Below, piece by piece: positions 25,420-33,153 of a stretch of 47,473 nt of DNA. The notes under the pieces are model-generated. The model did no database searches and had not been told where the DNA came from. It worked only from the letters and a program-made list of their open reading frames with translations. Positions within the stretch are counted from its first letter, which is position 1, and every line of letters starts with the position of its first letter. Source of the DNA: a bacterium (GTDB lineage: Bacteria > Patescibacteriota > Dojkabacteria > JAKAPS01 > JAJZLI01); NCBI GenBank assembly GCA_027459825.1, contig DAIDGT010000007.1, positions 1-47,473 of the forward strand, given 5' to 3'. The position numbers were made by a program, and so were the translations under genes.

Positions 25420-26147
25420 CTAAATTTTTCATTAGGATGAGCTTCTTCCCATTTTTTAGATAATAGTTGTAAATAAATACCAACCTCTTCTGATATAGGA
25501 AAATAACTTGCTAAAGAATTATTATCTTTTCCTTCTAAACTTCCATTTATTACACCCTTAAGGTCTTGATACAGTTCTTGGAAAGTATCTGTTTGTGGCT
25601 GTCTTCCTAAGAGGCTATAAGATCTAAGAAAACTTTCATGTATATCCTCATTTTCTCTTCCTGGCCTTCCTTCTATAACATAATGAATGTCTCTTTGTAT
25701 GATGCCAAAAAATATTTCATATAATAATTCCTTGTCTGTGATTTGTAATATTTCACTCATTTCCTCAGATTCCCTCTTTTGTAATTGAAATTTATTTCTT
25801 AGTTCTATAGGATCATATATTTTGTGTAATGTACTTTGCGCAATGCAATAGTAGTTATACCAGAAATCCATGAAATTAGTTCTCTGTACATTTATATCTC
25901 TTAAATTCTGTCTCCTACTACTTTCTTTATGTGGTGTAGGTATTCTTAAATTACTTGCAAATTTTAATTTTAAAGTATCAAGGATTTCTTCTGTACTGAA
26001 TTGTTTTTGGTATCTTCGCACAAGATATAAAAATAAGTATTTTTGTAATCTTGTATTACCTTGTGAGTGATAAAATGACCAATAAAAGTCTTTTGGTAAA
26101 ATTGTCTCTAATCTTGTTCCTCTTTCTTTAGATGATGTAGTCTCCAT
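25416..26147 (-). CDS. Hypothetical soluble protein
   Basis: A 243-residue, helix-rich, charged protein with no membrane segment or signal peptide and no family I recognise. Segments such as LQKYLFLYLVRRYQKQFSTE and EVGIYLQLLSKKWEEAHP suggest amphipathic helices. It starts 25 bases after the end of the histidine phosphatase gene in the same direction, so both may belong to one transcript. The last 4 bases overlap the convergent membrane protein gene. Confidence 0.55.
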   Translation of the reverse strand: METTSSKERGTRLETILPKDFYWSFYHSQGNTRLQKYLFLYLVRRYQKQFSTEEILDTLKLKFASNLRIPTPHKESSRRQNLRDINVQRTNFMDFWYNYYCIAQSTLHKIYDPIELRNKFQLQKRESEEMSEILQITDKELLYEIFFGIIQRDIHYVIEGRPGRENEDIHESFLRSYSLLGRQPQTDTFQELYQDLKGVINGSLEGKDNNSLASYFPISEEVGIYLQLLSKKWEEAHPNEKFS

Positions 26148-26171
26148 GAATTAATGTAATTGAATAGTCTC

Positions 26172-26948
26172 TTATCGTGTATGTAAATTAAGATTGTATG
26201 CAGTTAATATTAATTTCCCATTTTGTCCCTGTGTAGGGTCTCCCTTATATATAGTAACACCAGAATTTATTGGTTTTTGTTCCTGATCTAATCTTTCAAA
26301 TTCTTCTGCAGAAAGCCTTTCGAGATTTGCTCTTACACCCAGTATTGTTAGATGATGTGTTACTGAAAGTACTCTTTCTCCATTATAATCTCTTGTTAAT
26401 GTTGTTAACCATGATCTCAATCTTTCTCTTACATCAGGAACATTTTCTCCTTGAGGATATCTGTACCAATATGGACCCTGAATTTCTCGTAATCTCCTTT
26501 GTTCTGGGTTTAATATATTAAATATTCTCCAATTAGAGTATATTAGTGCTAATCCATGATCCTGTTCTCTAATTCTTTCTTCTTCAACTACAGGCACACT
26601 TTTTAACTCTGGCCATCCTTGCATCATTGCTTCTAAAGTGGATCTAGTTCTCTCATATGGTGATACGAATATAATACTTGGAGGTCTTATCCTTTCAGAC
26701 AATTTCTCTGCCATTAATTGTGAATTTTTGTCACCTACATTAGTTAGAGGGGTATTATGATCAGATACTTCCAAGGAATACTGATCCATTACTTTGTAAG
26801 CTAAATTGAGTGATTGTTCTGAATCAGGATTAGTATCATATGCTTTTTTTAGCTCTTGATACATAGGATCTTGTTCCATTTGAGCCTTTTTAGCATTAAA
26901 ATCTGATTCTCCATGTCTTACAAATGTAATCTCTTCTGGCCATTTCAT
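26172..26948 (-). CDS. Histidine phosphatase superfamily protein
   Basis: This 258-residue protein has the catalytic FVRHGESDFNAK (phospho-accepting His), NTPLTNVGDKNSQLMAEKL, IIFVSPYERTRSTLEAMM with the second Arg, an EEERIREQDHGL acid region, and VLSVTHHLTILGVRANLE with the second His. The insert between (KMAQMEQDPMYQELKKAYDT-like, residues 22-65) is longer than in small phosphatases. Related proteins range from phosphoglycerate mutase to nucleotide and sugar phosphatases; the substrate cannot be told from the sequence. A second member is at 12844. Confidence 0.85.
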   Translation of the reverse strand: MKWPEEITFVRHGESDFNAKKAQMEQDPMYQELKKAYDTNPDSEQSLNLAYKVMDQYSLEVSDHNTPLTNVGDKNSQLMAEKLSERIRPPSIIFVSPYERTRSTLEAMMQGWPELKSVPVVEEERIREQDHGLALIYSNWRIFNILNPEQRRLREIQGPYWYRYPQGENVPDVRERLRSWLTTLTRDYNGERVLSVTHHLTILGVRANLERLSAEEFERLDQEQKPINSGVTIYKGDPTQGQNGKLILTAYNLNLHTR

Positions 26949-26990
26949 GGTTGGATTATATTACTTCAGAGTTTAATAATCAAAGAAACT

Positions 26991-27380
26991 TCACTTTACC
27001 TCAGGATATTTTGCAGGATTTTTTCTATAGTATTGGTTCCATTCTGAGTCTTCCTTAGTTTCAACTGTCTCAATATATATCTTTTTTTTTAATGAACCTG
27101 ATTTTTTGCGTTTTTGACTTTGAATTCCTTTTATATCCTTATTAGATATTTTAAAGGAGTATATTATACTATCAATAATATCTTGTATGTCTGCTATCTC
27201 TTCGGGAAGATTATTTTTTGAGCTATTGGCTATCTCATTACATTCTTCAATTAATTTTCTTTTTAATTCTTTAATATATTCTGCATCAGAAAGAATTTTA
27301 TATTTAGGATTGTCTCCGCTTTTTTCAATATTTTCTACAATTTTATCCCTTACTAGTTTGTTAAATTTGAACTTTGCCAT
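26991..27380 (-). CDS. MazG-like / phosphoribosyl-ATP pyrophosphohydrolase-like protein
   Basis: About 129 residues from the ATG at 27380, chosen because MAKFKFNKLVRDKI fits the usual N-terminus; an upstream ATG at 27407 would add nine residues. NKLVRDKIVENIEKSGDNP, then KLIEECNEIANS and LPEEIADIQDII contain the EExxE...ExxD metal-binding pattern of all-alpha NTP pyrophosphohydrolases. Such enzymes remove abnormal nucleotides or act in histidine synthesis; with no his genes nearby the house-cleaning role is more likely. The C-terminal 45 residues (QSQKRKKSGSLKKKIYIETV) are basic and extra. It is the last gene of the PadR-headed operon and overlaps the preceding gene by 28 bp. Confidence 0.8.
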   Translation of the reverse strand: MAKFKFNKLVRDKIVENIEKSGDNPKYKILSDAEYIKELKRKLIEECNEIANSSKNNLPEEIADIQDIIDSIIYSFKISNKDIKGIQSQKRKKSGSLKKKIYIETVETKEDSEWNQYYRKNPAKYPEVK

Positions 27381-27970
27381 AATCGAATTGATATTATAAA
27401 TTGCCAAATCATAATGAGAGCTAAGAATATTCTTTCGTATAGGCCTCCTAGCGTATGAGGGTTAAATCCTGATAGAGCTGTAAGCATAAACATGATTATT
27501 TCAAAAATTCCAATTATAAGCAGTAATACACTTATATTTTTTAATAGACTCTCTTGCTTTAAAATTATAGATATTTTTATCATTCCCACAATTATTGAGA
27601 TAAAAGCGATAGTTGCTAAAAATAAATGTATTTGTCCAGTCCACAACTTTGGATATCCATAAGGATTGTCAGGAAAAAATGCTAGGAGTCCGGAAGATAT
27701 TGCCCATGCTATTACCCAGTATGTCGCGGATTTTATCTTTTGATTCTTACTAAATTTTATCCATAAAATTTTTACAAAAGATAATGAAAATACGCACCTG
27801 ACTATAAAATTTATATCCATTAAGTATGAATATTTCCCTCGTGTGTAATCGCTTTCAGCATTATGTATGAGGCTATAATCTGGCCTTAGATGAGCAAGAA
27901 GTAGATCTAGCAGTATATATATAATAATGCAGACTATAGTAATATACGCATAGATATTTTTATTTTTCAT
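27353..27970 (-). CDS. DUF998-like membrane protein
   Basis: This 205-residue protein has six hydrophobic helices and the pattern of DUF998 proteins: a first helix followed by HLRPDYSLIHNAESDY, a middle AISSGLLAFFPDNPYGYPK, and HLFLATIAFISIIVGM. The GFNPHTLGGLYERIFLALIM segment, with an acidic/basic pair in the last helix, also fits. Function is unknown. Its start overlaps the dehydrogenase stop by 4 bp, so it is translationally coupled within the PadR-headed operon. Confidence 0.75.
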   Translation of the reverse strand: MKNKNIYAYITIVCIIIYILLDLLLAHLRPDYSLIHNAESDYTRGKYSYLMDINFIVRCVFSLSFVKILWIKFSKNQKIKSATYWVIAWAISSGLLAFFPDNPYGYPKLWTGQIHLFLATIAFISIIVGMIKISIILKQESLLKNISVLLLIIGIFEIIMFMLTALSGFNPHTLGGLYERIFLALIMIWQFIISIRLWQSSNLTN

Positions 27971-28683
27971 TTTTTCATATAGTCGTGGGCAAACACTTCT
28001 AATTCTCCATTTGTTATTGATTCTAGAACCTTATTAGCAACATACTCTGCGCTATCAATTTCTGGTATTTGAGAATTTCTATTTGATAAGTTTATATTTT
28101 GTTCTTTTATAGAGTTTTGTAAAAAATTGGTATCAGTAATTGTTGGATATACTACAGAAACTTTTATATTATGATTCTTTAATTCTTCATTTGCAGTTAA
28201 TGAAATACCTCCAAGGGCTCTTTTTGATGAGGAATAAACTGACATATTAGGTATATACATTAAAGCAGTTCCGGAGGATATATTTATTATCATTCCACCT
28301 CCTTGTTTTTTCATAATAGGTATAACTGACTGCATTGCAACTAAAGGACCTATTGTATTTAAATCAAATACTTTTCTGAGGTTTTCAATTTTTGTATCTT
28401 CTATTGACGCGTAATATCCAATTCCTGCATTGTTAATGAGTATATCAATACTCCCATAGTGGTCAAATACTTTATTTACCATTAGTCTTACTTCATCTTC
28501 TTTAGACATATCTGCTACAACAACAAATGAGTCTTTTAGGTTTTTTGAAATATTATTAAGCTTTTCTTGTGATCTTGAGACTAAGGCAACCTTTGCTCCT
28601 TTTTCAGATAATATTTTTGATAATGCTAGACCTATTCCTGATGAGGCTCCAGTGACTATGACAACTTTGTCTTTAACATCCAT
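27967..28683 (-). CDS. Short-chain dehydrogenase/reductase
   Basis: A classical SDR of about 238 residues from the ATG at 28683. Motifs are VVIVTGASSGIGLALSKIL (NAD(P)-binding TGxxxGIG), VVADMSKEDE, ILINNAGIGYYA (NNAG), IINISSGTALM with the catalytic Ser, and the active-site MSVYSSSKRALGG (YxxxK). SRSQEK after the second strand suggests NADP preference. The substrate is unknown. It lies between the PadR-linked membrane protein and the DUF998 gene on the same strand; an upstream in-frame ATG at 28704 overlaps the likely promoter/leader and is less plausible. Confidence 0.92.
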   Translation of the reverse strand: MDVKDKVVIVTGASSGIGLALSKILSEKGAKVALVSRSQEKLNNISKNLKDSFVVVADMSKEDEVRLMVNKVFDHYGSIDILINNAGIGYYASIEDTKIENLRKVFDLNTIGPLVAMQSVIPIMKKQGGGMIINISSGTALMYIPNMSVYSSSKRALGGISLTANEELKNHNIKVSVVYPTITDTNFLQNSIKEQNINLSNRNSQIPEIDSAEYVANKVLESITNGELEVFAHDYMKK

Positions 28684-28752
28684 ATTTTTATTATTATATA
28701 ACAAGATTTAATTTTCAAATTTTTTATATTGGAAATAAATGTAAAGGTAATT

Positions 28753-29406
28753 TTATTTTCCACCTAGAAATCCATTCGATATACACTGCATAGTTTGGTG
28801 AAATTTAGTAAATATAAAATATGGATGTTGTACTACACAATGTGTACTGTCGTGAAATGCTAACATAAATAATATCCCAAATGCTAAGAAAGCTGGAATT
28901 AGAACTATCCATGTTTGTCTAATGTAAAATATATTTTTTAACATACCGTCAATCCCATTTTTAAAGATGTATGTAAGGTAGCTAATAACTGTAGTTGCAA
29001 AAGATACTGCAGGCATCCATAATACCCATATTCCCAATATTGGCATCCTCCAGAACCATGAACTGTATAAGTTACTGCCATGTATAATGATATCCAGTTC
29101 ATTGATAATTAGTAATATTAAAAATGGTAATATAAATATATTAGATACAATACTAGTTTGCCTAATATATGATGGTGTTTCATTTGTAAGGATATAGTTA
29201 ATGTTTAATATGTGTTGTTTTAAAATATTAAAAGGTAAATCAAAAAATACCTTGATCCATATTAATATTTTAGAATATTGACCTGTCGTGTTATTAAGCA
29301 TGTCTTCTGTAGTTTGTATAATTTGGTCACCATATTTTTCTTTATACTTTTTAGGATAGAGTTTTATTAATTTTGAATAGATTGAATCCTTTTTAGATTT
29401 GTCCAT
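28753..29406 (-). CDS. PadR-linked membrane protein
   Basis: This 217-residue protein has a soluble helical N-terminus (YSKLIKLYPKKYKEKYGDQI, then TTEDMLNN) followed by four or five hydrophobic helices. The YPxxYRxxYGxEM-like N-terminus is typical of membrane proteins encoded next to PadR regulators. It overlaps the padR-like gene by 14 bases, so it is translationally coupled. The C-terminus contains a Cys/His-rich stretch (FHDSTHCVVQHPYF). Its job is unknown; it may be the membrane sensor or target of the regulator. Confidence 0.75.
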   Translation of the reverse strand: MDKSKKDSIYSKLIKLYPKKYKEKYGDQIIQTTEDMLNNTTGQYSKILIWIKVFFDLPFNILKQHILNINYILTNETPSYIRQTSIVSNIFILPFLILLIINELDIIIHGSNLYSSWFWRMPILGIWVLWMPAVSFATTVISYLTYIFKNGIDGMLKNIFYIRQTWIVLIPAFLAFGILFMLAFHDSTHCVVQHPYFIFTKFHQTMQCISNGFLGGK

Positions 29407-29725
29407 AATTTTCCTCTACCCTTTCTTTAGTTAATTTTAATATCTGCTTAAAATATTCAATTTCATTATCTAATCTTTCCCAACCTTTGTGTGTTAATTT
29501 ATAATACCTTCTTCTTTCGTCTATAACCTCTTTTACTTCTTCAATAAGTTCTTCCTTAATCAGCTGATCAATTGTTGTGTATAACGATCCAGGTCCAAGA
29601 TTTATTTTTCCTAATGAATCAGAATTTACCTGTTTCATAATTTCATATCCATGACGTGGTTTTAGGCTTAATGCTACAAGTATACTAAGTGAAATTTGTG
29701 GTAAAAGTTTCATACTTCTTTTCAT
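29393..29725 (-). CDS. PadR family transcriptional regulator
   Basis: This 110-residue regulator has the PadR winged helix: ISLSILVALSLKPRHGYEIM, LGPGSLYTTIDQLIKEELIE and the wing VIDERRRYYKLTHKGWERL, then a short dimerisation helix. It controls its own operon most likely through the palindrome TATCGTT-A-AACGATA located just upstream of the TATACT -10 box. The ATG at 29725 is 7 nt from that box, so the mRNA is leaderless. It heads a run of five co-directional genes (PadR, membrane protein, SDR, DUF998, MazG-like), with a short 48-nt break before the SDR end. Confidence 0.92.
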   Translation of the reverse strand: MKRSMKLLPQISLSILVALSLKPRHGYEIMKQVNSDSLGKINLGPGSLYTTIDQLIKEELIEEVKEVIDERRRYYKLTHKGWERLDNEIEYFKQILKLTKERVEENYGQI

Positions 29726-29732
29726 CTGTTTT

Positions 29733-29753
29733 AGTATATATCGTTAAACGATA
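29733..29753 (-). promoter_or_regulatory. PadR operator and -10 box
   Basis: The -10 box is reverse-strand TATACT (29733-29738). Immediately upstream lies TATCGTT-A-AACGATA (29739-29753), a perfect 7-1-7 palindrome in the core promoter where a repressor would block RNA polymerase. Confidence 0.65.
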
Positions 29754-29797
29754 CATATCAAGCATTTCAAAATTTAATGTGGTACACTAAAAAAATT

Positions 29798-30847
29798 ATG
29801 CATAAAAAATATTTATTATTTTATTTCTTTATTTTTACAATACCTGTTATTGCTTTAATATTGTCATATCTTTATTATGACATTCCATACCTTTATACAG
29901 CTCAAAACTTAAAAGTAAAAGCAATCCATTCCAGTAAAGTTGTTTCTTCTTCCATAGATACTAACAACCCACTTGGTGGAAATATATATATTTGTGATTC
30001 AAAAAACAACAGAATTATAGAAGTAAACCCCCAGAAACAAATTGTATGGCAAATGACAGGAATCGAAGATCCAGATGATGTTCAGGTTTATGCTAATAAT
30101 AGAATTATTGTTAATCAAGAAGATTATAGTAGAGTTGTAGAAATAGATACAACAACCAAATCTATTGTGTGGAGTTATGGGCATTTGGGTTCTCCTGGAT
30201 CTGCTACTGGTTATCTTGGGGAGTATGTTGATGACTCCTTCCGTCTCCCAAATGGCAATACTGTTATTACTGATGATGTAAATATGAGGGTTATTGCCGT
30301 AAATAAATTAGATCAGATTGTCTGGCAATATGGGCATACATTACAAAGATCAACTGCACCAGGGTATTTAGATGCGCCTAATGATGCAATGCCTCTTCCT
30401 GATGGAAGTATTTTAATTACAAATATATCAAACCATATGGCAATTGATGTAAGTATGACAACAAATAATATTTTATGGGAAGTAAATATTCCTCAAGTAT
30501 ATCCCTCTGATGCGGTAACTCTACCAAATGGAGATATACTATCTACTGACTGGGTATCACCTGGATTAGTTGAAGAGATTACAAAACAAGGAAAGGTTGT
30601 CTGGTCATATCAACCAACAGGAGCTAATGCTCTCAATCATCCATCTTCTACACAGCTTCTTCCAAATGGAAATTATCTAATTGTAGATGATCATAATGAT
30701 AGAGTGTTTGTTATAAACCCTAAAACTGAAGCAGTTTTATGGCAATATGGTCAAACGGGGATTGCGGGGATAGGAGCTGATCAATTAAATGACCCTTCCG
30801 GAGTAGCACTTTCTACCCCAATGGAATCTCCTGCTTTTGTAAAATAG
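29798..30847 (+). CDS. Membrane-anchored beta-propeller, arylsulfotransferase/PQQ-like
   Basis: About 349 residues from the ATG at 29798; TACACT 9 nt upstream supports this start over the ATG at 29777. After a signal anchor (LLFYFFIFTIPVIALILSYL) there are repeated blades: NRIIEVNPQKQIVWQM, RVVEIDTTTKSIVWSYG, MRVIAVNKLDQIVWQYG, VTKQ-like KQGKVVWSYQP, and DRVFVINPKTEAVLWQYGQ, each preceded by LPNGN/LPDGS. The pattern of RxxEx(D/N)xxxxIxWxYG is that of arylsulfotransferase-type or NHL/PQQ propellers. A catalytic His for sulfotransfer is not evident, so it may be binding or structural. It is divergent from padR and convergent with the reductase gene, overlapping it by 35 bp. Confidence 0.75.
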   Translation: MHKKYLLFYFFIFTIPVIALILSYLYYDIPYLYTAQNLKVKAIHSSKVVSSSIDTNNPLGGNIYICDSKNNRIIEVNPQKQIVWQMTGIEDPDDVQVYANNRIIVNQEDYSRVVEIDTTTKSIVWSYGHLGSPGSATGYLGEYVDDSFRLPNGNTVITDDVNMRVIAVNKLDQIVWQYGHTLQRSTAPGYLDAPNDAMPLPDGSILITNISNHMAIDVSMTTNNILWEVNIPQVYPSDAVTLPNGDILSTDWVSPGLVEEITKQGKVVWSYQPTGANALNHPSSTQLLPNGNYLIVDDHNDRVFVINPKTEAVLWQYGQTGIAGIGADQLNDPSGVALSTPMESPAFVK

Positions 30848-31379
30848 AATCTGTAATTACCTTATATTTTAATAATATAGTACCTTGAGTATTTATCTTT
30901 TGCATCTCCTCAAGCTTCAATTGTACATTCAAGGGTAAGTTTTCTAAAATACTTTTTCCTGATCCAAATATCTTAGGTTCAATAGTAATATACAGGTTAT
31001 CTACTAAGTTGTTTGAAATAAACAGTGTATATATCTCGCTTCCTCCTAGTAGCAAACCCTTTTTATATCCTCTCATTACTAAATTATCAATTATGTCTTG
31101 AGGATTTTTATCCGTAAATTCAAAACCTCCTTCTTTCTGGTAATCTGAGTATTTTGCTTTATTTCTTGTTACTATAACGTGGAGTTTATCTGATGTAGGC
31201 AGATGTAATAGGTCATATGAAATTTCAAAAGTTTTACTTCCCATTATAATCAAATTATTTTGTTTTTCTATCTTATTTAAAAATTCTGAATCCTCTTTTG
31301 ATGTCCACGAGGATCCACTCTTATCTCCTTGAGTTATTTTTCCATTTAATGTTGTTGCGACAACCATTGTAAGTTCCAT
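30813..31379 (-). CDS. Dihydrofolate-reductase-like / RibD C-terminal domain protein
   Basis: A 188-residue single-domain protein of the DHFR/RibD_C superfamily. MELTMVVATTLNGKITQGDK is the typical first strand, followed by NLIIMGSKTFEISYDLL, KLHVIVTRNKAKYSDY, the nucleotide-binding KGLLLGGSEIYTLFI and LYITIEPKIFGSGKSI. True DHFR has a conserved acidic residue near position 27 and a W; the S-D-ED pattern here is closer to the RibD C-terminal reductases of the YwjB type. NADPH is the expected cofactor; the substrate is unknown. The 3' end overlaps the convergent propeller gene. Confidence 0.85.
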   Translation of the reverse strand: MELTMVVATTLNGKITQGDKSGSSWTSKEDSEFLNKIEKQNNLIIMGSKTFEISYDLLHLPTSDKLHVIVTRNKAKYSDYQKEGGFEFTDKNPQDIIDNLVMRGYKKGLLLGGSEIYTLFISNNLVDNLYITIEPKIFGSGKSILENLPLNVQLKLEEMQKINTQGTILLKYKVITDSILQKQEIPLG

Positions 31380-31455
31380 TTTTTTTCTTAATCAAATTAT
31401 TAAACATATATCATATTTTAAATTTTTAATAATAACAATGGTAAAATAATATAAT

Positions 31456-32601
31456 ATGGAATTTAACAGAAGAGAGTTTATAAAAAAGGGACTAATTACG
31501 GCTGGAGGTATTGGATCTTTAGCATTATCTGAAATTTTTGCGTCAGAATATGTAATTGCTGGTGATTCAAAAATTACTGATGAATGGAAAAATGTTCCTG
31601 TTACAAGTGTAAATACAGATATTGGTGTAACTTTTAGACCTTCACAGGCAAGATGGTTCGGTATTAACCCTTATGAAGTTTACGATTATCTTCTGTCTGA
31701 AAACATTGGAATCATAAGACTTGGTATATATTGGAATAAAGTTTTAAAACCTGATGGCAGTATAGATTTATCTTCTGTAGAAAAGTTAGTGCGTCTTGCA
31801 TCTCAAAAAAATAAAAAGGTAATTGTAAGTGTTGGAATGAAAGCTCCTGGATACCCTGAATACTATATACCTTCAAAATTAACTCCTAATGTTCCTGATG
31901 GTAGTGTTCTTTCTTTGCATAATACAAATTTAGATTTTCAGGGCAACCTTATCTCTTTTATAAACACCTCTTCCTCTTCAATTTCATCATGGCAGGAGCA
32001 ATATGGATCAATTTATGCTATTCAACTTGAAAACGAACCATTTTTAAAAAATGGAATTAATCATTGGAGTATATCTGAAGATCTTCTTCGTCTAGAGGTT
32101 AATGCACTGCAAGGTTATATAAGAAATAATATTCCTGTTATGATTACAGGTTTTTTGAATACAAATATGCTCTCTCAAATACAGAATACATTTGGCGTAC
32201 AAGATAGTTTAAGCCAAATAGGTAATTTATCTGATATTACAGGGTATGACTATTACCCAGTTGTGCCTGGTTTCTCTTTCCCATTTGGTCGTACAGGGTA
32301 TCTTGATACAAGAAGATATCCATTTTCTGAATGGGAAAAAAATAGGTTGGATAGATCCCATGATATGTTAATTGCCTCTGAAGTACAGGCAGAGCCATGG
32401 GAATTGGTCGCAAGAAATCATTATCCTAAAGGTATAGCTCCTTTTAGTTGTAAACCTGAGGATATTATAAGAAATTATAATTTTTGTGTAAAAAACACTT
32501 CCCCGCAAGCTATCTTTTTTTGGGGATTTGAGTATATGTATAGCAGATACACACAAGGAGATGCTGAATATATCGATGCATTACACAGAATAACAGGTTA
32601 A
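31456..32601 (+). CDS. Tat-exported TIM-barrel glycosidase-like protein
   Basis: This 381-residue protein has a twin-arginine signal (NRREFIKKGLITAGGIGSLA) with cleavage around residues 30-36. The mature part resembles GH-A clan glycoside hydrolases: GIIRLGIYWNKV on an early strand, KVIVSVGMKAPGYPEYY, AIQLENEPF with Asn193-Glu194 as the acid/base pair, and IASEVQAEPWE, where Glu309 or Glu313 would be the nucleophile; NYDYYP-like GYDYYPVVPG also fits cellulase-like barrels. The last strand FFWGFEYMYSRY closes the barrel. Substrate is unknown. TAAAAT lies 8 nt before the ATG. It may process surface polysaccharide together with the nearby secreted propellers. Confidence 0.78.
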   Translation: MEFNRREFIKKGLITAGGIGSLALSEIFASEYVIAGDSKITDEWKNVPVTSVNTDIGVTFRPSQARWFGINPYEVYDYLLSENIGIIRLGIYWNKVLKPDGSIDLSSVEKLVRLASQKNKKVIVSVGMKAPGYPEYYIPSKLTPNVPDGSVLSLHNTNLDFQGNLISFINTSSSSISSWQEQYGSIYAIQLENEPFLKNGINHWSISEDLLRLEVNALQGYIRNNIPVMITGFLNTNMLSQIQNTFGVQDSLSQIGNLSDITGYDYYPVVPGFSFPFGRTGYLDTRRYPFSEWEKNRLDRSHDMLIASEVQAEPWELVARNHYPKGIAPFSCKPEDIIRNYNFCVKNTSPQAIFFWGFEYMYSRYTQGDAEYIDALHRITG

Positions 32602-32870
32602 CTGTTGTAATCTTTTCTTAGGGTTTCTAACCGTGATTTGTATTCTTTCTCATCAATTTCCCCTTTTGCAAACCGTTCTCTTAGTATTTCTTCCGCATCA
32701 CTACCATCTTCGTAGTATCTGTCTTTCCAATGACCTGATTTTCTTCTCCACCTTCTCCATCCTATCCATCTGCAGAGTATAATTATAATAGCAATCCATA
32801 AAAGTACCCAGAATATAGACATAAATGGCCACATAAACCCGTAATAATTATTCCACCACATATAAAACAC
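32598..32870 (-). CDS. Small SHOCT-domain membrane protein
   Basis: This 90-residue protein has one Trp-rich transmembrane helix (FMSIFWVLLWIAIIIILCRW), a basic stretch (RRWRRKSGHWKDR), then a SHOCT-type C-terminal domain: DAEEILRERFAKGEIDEKEY with a final LETLRK helix. SHOCT domains are short oligomerisation modules found at protein ends. A GGGAGGTG ribosome-binding site is well placed before the ATG, unlike most genes here. The final 4 bases overlap the convergent glycosidase gene. Confidence 0.8.
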   Translation of the reverse strand: MFYMWWNNYYGFMWPFMSIFWVLLWIAIIIILCRWIGWRRWRRKSGHWKDRYYEDGSDAEEILRERFAKGEIDEKEYKSRLETLRKDYNS

Positions 32871-32950
32871 CTCCCATACAGAATATATTGTAAATCTAGG
32901 AAAAACAAAAAGTCAAATTAGTAAATTATTAGATTGATACCTTAATTATT

Positions 32951-33127
32951 TTATTTCCAAAGAGTCATCTTTCTTCTCATTGTTTGTAATCGTTTTCTTC
33001 CTGTTGTATCTAAAAATTGGACACCATTATTTTTTGTATATCTTATATCAGTGACACTTGCTCCTCTTACCAATGTCAGCAATATAGGAATAATCCCTTG
33101 TTTGTCATATTTAGCAAGTAATCTTAT
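32951..33127 (-). pseudogene. Start-less coding relic
   Basis: Between the Kelch and SHOCT genes the minus strand has a 58-codon frame opened by a TGA at 33128-33130. It reads IRLLAKYDKQGIIPILLTLV, RGASVTDIRYTKNNGVQFLD and ends RKMTLWK. Composition is protein-like, but there is no ATG until nine residues before the end and no ribosome-binding site. It is most likely the 3' remnant of a deleted gene; translation from a non-standard codon cannot be excluded. Confidence 0.3.
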
Positions 33128-33153
33128 TCAAAAAGAATATAAAAGTGTAAGTA

